Assembly: GCF_003269295.1 (NCBI RefSeq) | Contig: NZ_QLTT01000008.1 | Location: 267,227-331,226 of the forward strand | Length of the DNA: 64,000 nt | Reading direction: 5' to 3' | From: Lentzea atacamensis | GTDB lineage: Bacteria; Actinomycetota; Actinomycetes; Mycobacteriales; Pseudonocardiaceae | Notes under the pieces: generated by a model | Seen by the model: the letters and a program-made list of their open reading frames with translations, nothing else | Told to the model about the DNA's origin: nothing | The model's database searches: none | Shown: piece after piece, positions 61,600 through 64,000 of the stretch | How the letters are laid out: every line of letters starts with the position of its first letter | Position numbering within the stretch: the stretch's first letter is position 1 | Program-made: the position numbers and the translations under genes

Positions 61600-62550
61600 A
61601 TGGGGGCGGAACACGAGGGATGGCAAGGTTTCCAGCACACCGGGTGGGACAGTCTGGAAGCGGTGCGCGAACGGCTCGACGCCGGGGCCGACCCGAACGT
61701 CGGCTGGTACTGGATGCCACCGCTGCACGACGCGGCCGAGAACGGCACGCCCGAGGTGGTGGCCGAGCTGGCCGCCCGCGTCGACGACGTCGACGTGCTC
61801 GTGGACGGCCGCTCGGCGCTGTGGCGGGCGGTGCACGCCGGCAAGCCCGGCAACGCCCAGGCGCTGCTGGACGCTGGCGCGGATCCGGTGCGCCCCATGA
61901 TGTCCGGCTGGTCGCCTGCCCGGCTGAGCCTGGTGACCGGGAACGTCATCCCGTCCGGCGAGGTGCTCACCGAGCAGGAGCGGGCGTTGATCGCCGATCG
62001 CGACCGGATGATCGCCGCGATCGGCGACTTCCCGGAGTACGACGGTTTCAGCATCGCCTGCGTCGGCGGGATCGACGCGGCGGAGGCGACCCGCAGGCTG
62101 AATGCGTACGTCGTGCCGGACGACGAGCTGCCGGACCTCGGCGACTGGTACGAGGAGCCGTTCGAGGACGACACCGAGCTGGCCATGGGCGTGACGGACG
62201 TGCCGGGCGGCTGCGTCGTGGTCCAGCCCTGGTACTTCAACGCGTCCAGCACGGACGTGATGCGCCGGCTGTCCGCGGGCACGGTCGCGTACGGCATGTA
62301 CGCGAACCCCAAGAGCGGCGACCAGGGCAGCAGCCACCGCGACGGCGAGATCGTCGGATGGGACCTGCATCCGGGAGGTGCTCCCGCGGAGGACGACGGC
62401 ACGCTCGGGGTGCTGCTGGCACACCTGTACGACGGTGAGGCCGTTGCCCACTGCTGCGCCTATGCGGGGCTGCGGCCGGTGGACAACAAGGCGTTCACGG
62501 AACCGGATCGGTGGCTGCTGCTGCCCGACATCGAGTTCTGGCGCTCGTGA
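61600..62550 (+). CDS. Ankyrin-repeat protein with DUF6461-like C-terminus (copy 1)
   Basis: A 316-residue cytoplasmic protein. Residues 5-100 carry three ankyrin-type repeats (DSLEAVRERLDAGADPNVGW, MPPLHDAAENGTPEVVAELA, SALWRAVHAGKPGNAQALLD, then AGADP). A fixed linker, PMMSGWSPARLSLVTGNVIP, joins them to a 180-residue C-terminal domain (FSIACVGGIDAAEATRRLNA, RLSAGTVAYGMYANPKSGDQ, DRWLLLPDIEFWRS). That domain resembles the actinobacterial DUF6461 pattern at a distance. Function is unknown; ankyrin repeats imply protein binding. The next copy starts inside its stop. Confidence 0.85.
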   Translation: MGAEHEGWQGFQHTGWDSLEAVRERLDAGADPNVGWYWMPPLHDAAENGTPEVVAELAARVDDVDVLVDGRSALWRAVHAGKPGNAQALLDAGADPVRPMMSGWSPARLSLVTGNVIPSGEVLTEQERALIADRDRMIAAIGDFPEYDGFSIACVGGIDAAEATRRLNAYVVPDDELPDLGDWYEEPFEDDTELAMGVTDVPGGCVVVQPWYFNASSTDVMRRLSAGTVAYGMYANPKSGDQGSSHRDGEIVGWDLHPGGAPAEDDGTLGVLLAHLYDGEAVAHCCAYAGLRPVDNKAFTEPDRWLLLPDIEFWRS

Positions 62551-63503
62551 TGGAGAGCGAGGGCTGGCGCGGCTTTCCGAGCACCGGCTGGCAGAGCGTG
62601 GACGCCGTGCGGCGCCGGCTCGACGCGGGCGCGGACCCGAACACCGGTCCGTTCTGGATGACGCCGCTGCGCTCGGCGGTCGAGTTCGGCACGGCTGAGG
62701 TGGTGGCGGAGGTGGCCGCGCGCGTCGACGACGTCGATCAGCTCGACGACGGCCGGAGCGCGCTGTGGCAGGCCGTGTACGAGGGCAAGGCCGACATCGC
62801 GCGGGCGTTGCTGGCCGCGGGGGCGGATCCGTCGCGGCCGATGATGTCCGGCTGGTCGCCCGCCCGGCTGAGCCTGGTGACCGGGAACGTCATCCCGTCC
62901 GGCGAGGTGCTGACCGACGAGGAGGAGCGGGCGGTCCGCGAGTGCGGCAGGCTCACCCTCGCCCTGAAGGGGTTCCGGCACTACGACGGCTACAGCATCG
63001 CGTGCGTCGCCGGTATCGACGCCGAGGAGGCGACGCGCAGGCTGAACGCGACAGTGGTGCCCACGGCCGAGGTCCCACCCGAGGTTCCGGCAGGGGACTG
63101 GTGGCCCGCTCCGTTCGGCGAGGACACCGAGCGCGCCCTCAGCGTCACGGACGTTCCCGGCGGGTGTGTTCTGGTGCAGCCCTGGTACTTCAACGCTCAG
63201 ACGCCGGTGGTGATGAAACTGCTGTCGGCGGGGACGGTCGCGTACGGCATGTACGCGAACCCCAAGAGCGGCAACCAGGGCAACATCCATCGCGACGGCC
63301 AGACCGTCGGGCGGGACCTGCATCCCGGAGGCGGCCCGGGCGAGCGGGACAGCACCTTCGAGGTGCTCCTGGCGCATCTCTACGCACACAAAGCCGTCGC
63401 CTACTGCTGTGCCTACGTGGGCCTGAGGCCGAAGAACGACAAGGCGTTCACCGATCCGGATCGGTGGCTGCTTCTGCCCGACATCGACTTCTGGCGCTCA
63501 TGA
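62550..63503 (+). CDS. Ankyrin-repeat protein with DUF6461-like C-terminus (copy 2)
   Basis: The 317-residue tandem paralogue of copy 1 has the same plan: SEGWRGFPSTGWQSVDAVRR, ankyrin repeats, the identical linker PMMSGWSPARLSLVTGNVIP, and the C-terminal domain ending in RWLLLPDIDFWRS. Most changes from copy 1 are in the outer faces of the ankyrin repeats and in a short Pro-rich insert (EVPPEVPAGDW). The ATG shares its A with the stop of copy 1 (TGATG), and copy 3 starts in its own stop (ATGA), so the copies are made from one message. Confidence 0.88.
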   Translation: MESEGWRGFPSTGWQSVDAVRRRLDAGADPNTGPFWMTPLRSAVEFGTAEVVAEVAARVDDVDQLDDGRSALWQAVYEGKADIARALLAAGADPSRPMMSGWSPARLSLVTGNVIPSGEVLTDEEERAVRECGRLTLALKGFRHYDGYSIACVAGIDAEEATRRLNATVVPTAEVPPEVPAGDWWPAPFGEDTERALSVTDVPGGCVLVQPWYFNAQTPVVMKLLSAGTVAYGMYANPKSGNQGNIHRDGQTVGRDLHPGGGPGERDSTFEVLLAHLYAHKAVAYCCAYVGLRPKNDKAFTDPDRWLLLPDIDFWRS

Positions 63504-64000
63504 CGGACGGCTGGCGCGGTTTTCCGAGCACCGGCTGGCAGAGCGCGAACGCCGTGCGGCGCAGGCTCGACGCGGGCGCCGACCCGGACGGCGGCGTCCA
63601 CGGGACGACGCCGCTGCACCTGGCGGTGGAGCACGGCACGGCGGAGGCGGTCGAGGAACTGGCTGCCCGCGCCCGGCACGTCGACGCGATCAACCGCGGC
63701 CGGACGCCGTTGTGGCAGGCCGTGCAGGAGGGCAAGCCCGGCCTCGCTCGGGTGTTGCTGGCGGCGGGCGCCGATCCGTCGCGGCCGATGATGTCCGGCT
63801 GGTCGCCCGCCCGGTTGAGCCTGGCGACGGACCACGTCATCCCGTCCGGCGAGGTGCTGAACGAGCAGGAACAGGCGGCGGTCGATGTGCGCGACGGCCT
63901 CCTCGCGGCGGAGGAAGGGTTTCCGCACTACGACAACTACACCGTCGTGTGTGTGGCGGACATCGACGCGGCCGAGGCGATCCGCAGGCTGAACGCCGCT
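63500..64000 (+). CDS. Ankyrin-repeat protein (copy 3), cut by the right edge
   Basis: The first 167 residues of a third paralogue. It opens MTDGWRGFPSTGWQSANAVR and has the same repeats and linker (PMMSGWSPARLSLATDHVIP). It continues into the C-terminal domain (YTVVCVADIDAAEAIRRLNA) as the window ends. A typical ankyrin TPLHLAVEHGTAE motif is clearer here than in the other copies. The ATG overlaps the stop of copy 2. The array may continue beyond the window. Confidence 0.85.
   Translation, partial: MTDGWRGFPSTGWQSANAVRRRLDAGADPDGGVHGTTPLHLAVEHGTAEAVEELAARARHVDAINRGRTPLWQAVQEGKPGLARVLLAAGADPSRPMMSGWSPARLSLATDHVIPSGEVLNEQEQAAVDVRDGLLAAEEGFPHYDNYTVVCVADIDAAEAIRRLNAA

Overview
The window is high-GC actinobacterial DNA. 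It carries nearly complete parts for pupylation and the proteasome (the ATPase ring Mpa/ARC, Dop, Pup, PrcB, PrcA, PafA), followed by pafB-pafC, a small membrane-protein gene, tatA and tatC. With many GTG starts, ATGA/GTGA gene overlaps and a mycothiol-type DinB protein, this points to a filamentous actinomycete, most likely Pseudonocardiales (Lentzea, Saccharothrix or Actinosynnema-like). The genus is inferred. No tRNA, rRNA, CRISPR array or intact insertion sequence was seen.

Layout: 1-278 is the start of a PYGQQ-rich protein. 0.99-2.8 kb is arc/mpa. 2.8-12.3 kb is an accessory block: a two-component system with an ABC exporter, twin secreted GH5 cellulases, an aldo/keto reductase, a Nudix hydrolase and an orphan FtsX-type permease. 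12.4-15.9 kb is dop-pup-prcB-prcA. 15.9-27.8 kb is a second accessory block: a perfect 27-bp inverted repeat, a PadR-controlled ABC exporter operon, a GNAT gene, a MarR/DinB divergent pair, the glycerol genes glpK-glpD with their IclR/GylR regulator, and a PAP2-lipid kinase fusion. 27.9-37.6 kb holds pafA, a secreted beta-propeller, an alpha/beta hydrolase, pafB-pafC, tatA-tatC, a diacylglycerol kinase and htpG. 37.6-38.6 kb is a decayed stretch with a TetR-like pseudogene. 38.6-46 kb holds a Ski2-like helicase, a DUF4333-like protein, an Eis-like acetyltransferase, a 5'-3' exonuclease, an M24 peptidase and an Lrp regulator. 46-50.6 kb holds a secreted protein, an HxlR regulator and an exporter with two ATPases. 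50.7-57.1 kb is a tightly overlapped trans-4-hydroxyproline catabolic operon with an XRE-cupin regulator. 57.1-58.4 kb is a TerB-like/SLATT-like convergent pair. 58.7-61.6 kb is a large divergent GH29 protein. 61.6-64 kb is a tandem array of three ankyrin-type paralogues, the last cut by the window edge.

The most telling signal joins distant genes. Exact matches to the PafBC-dependent DNA-damage promoter motif (TTGTCRGTG-N8-TAnnnT) lie directly upstream of arc and of pup. A near match lies upstream of the Ski2-like helicase, placed so that the transcript would be leaderless. The regulator genes pafB and pafC are in the same window. The split proteasome modules may therefore be held together as one DNA-damage-responsive regulon. 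Other sequence-supported local circuits are a paired 15-bp palindrome around the glycerol regulator, a repeated PadR box, a MarR box between divergent genes, and a palindrome before the hydroxyproline operon.
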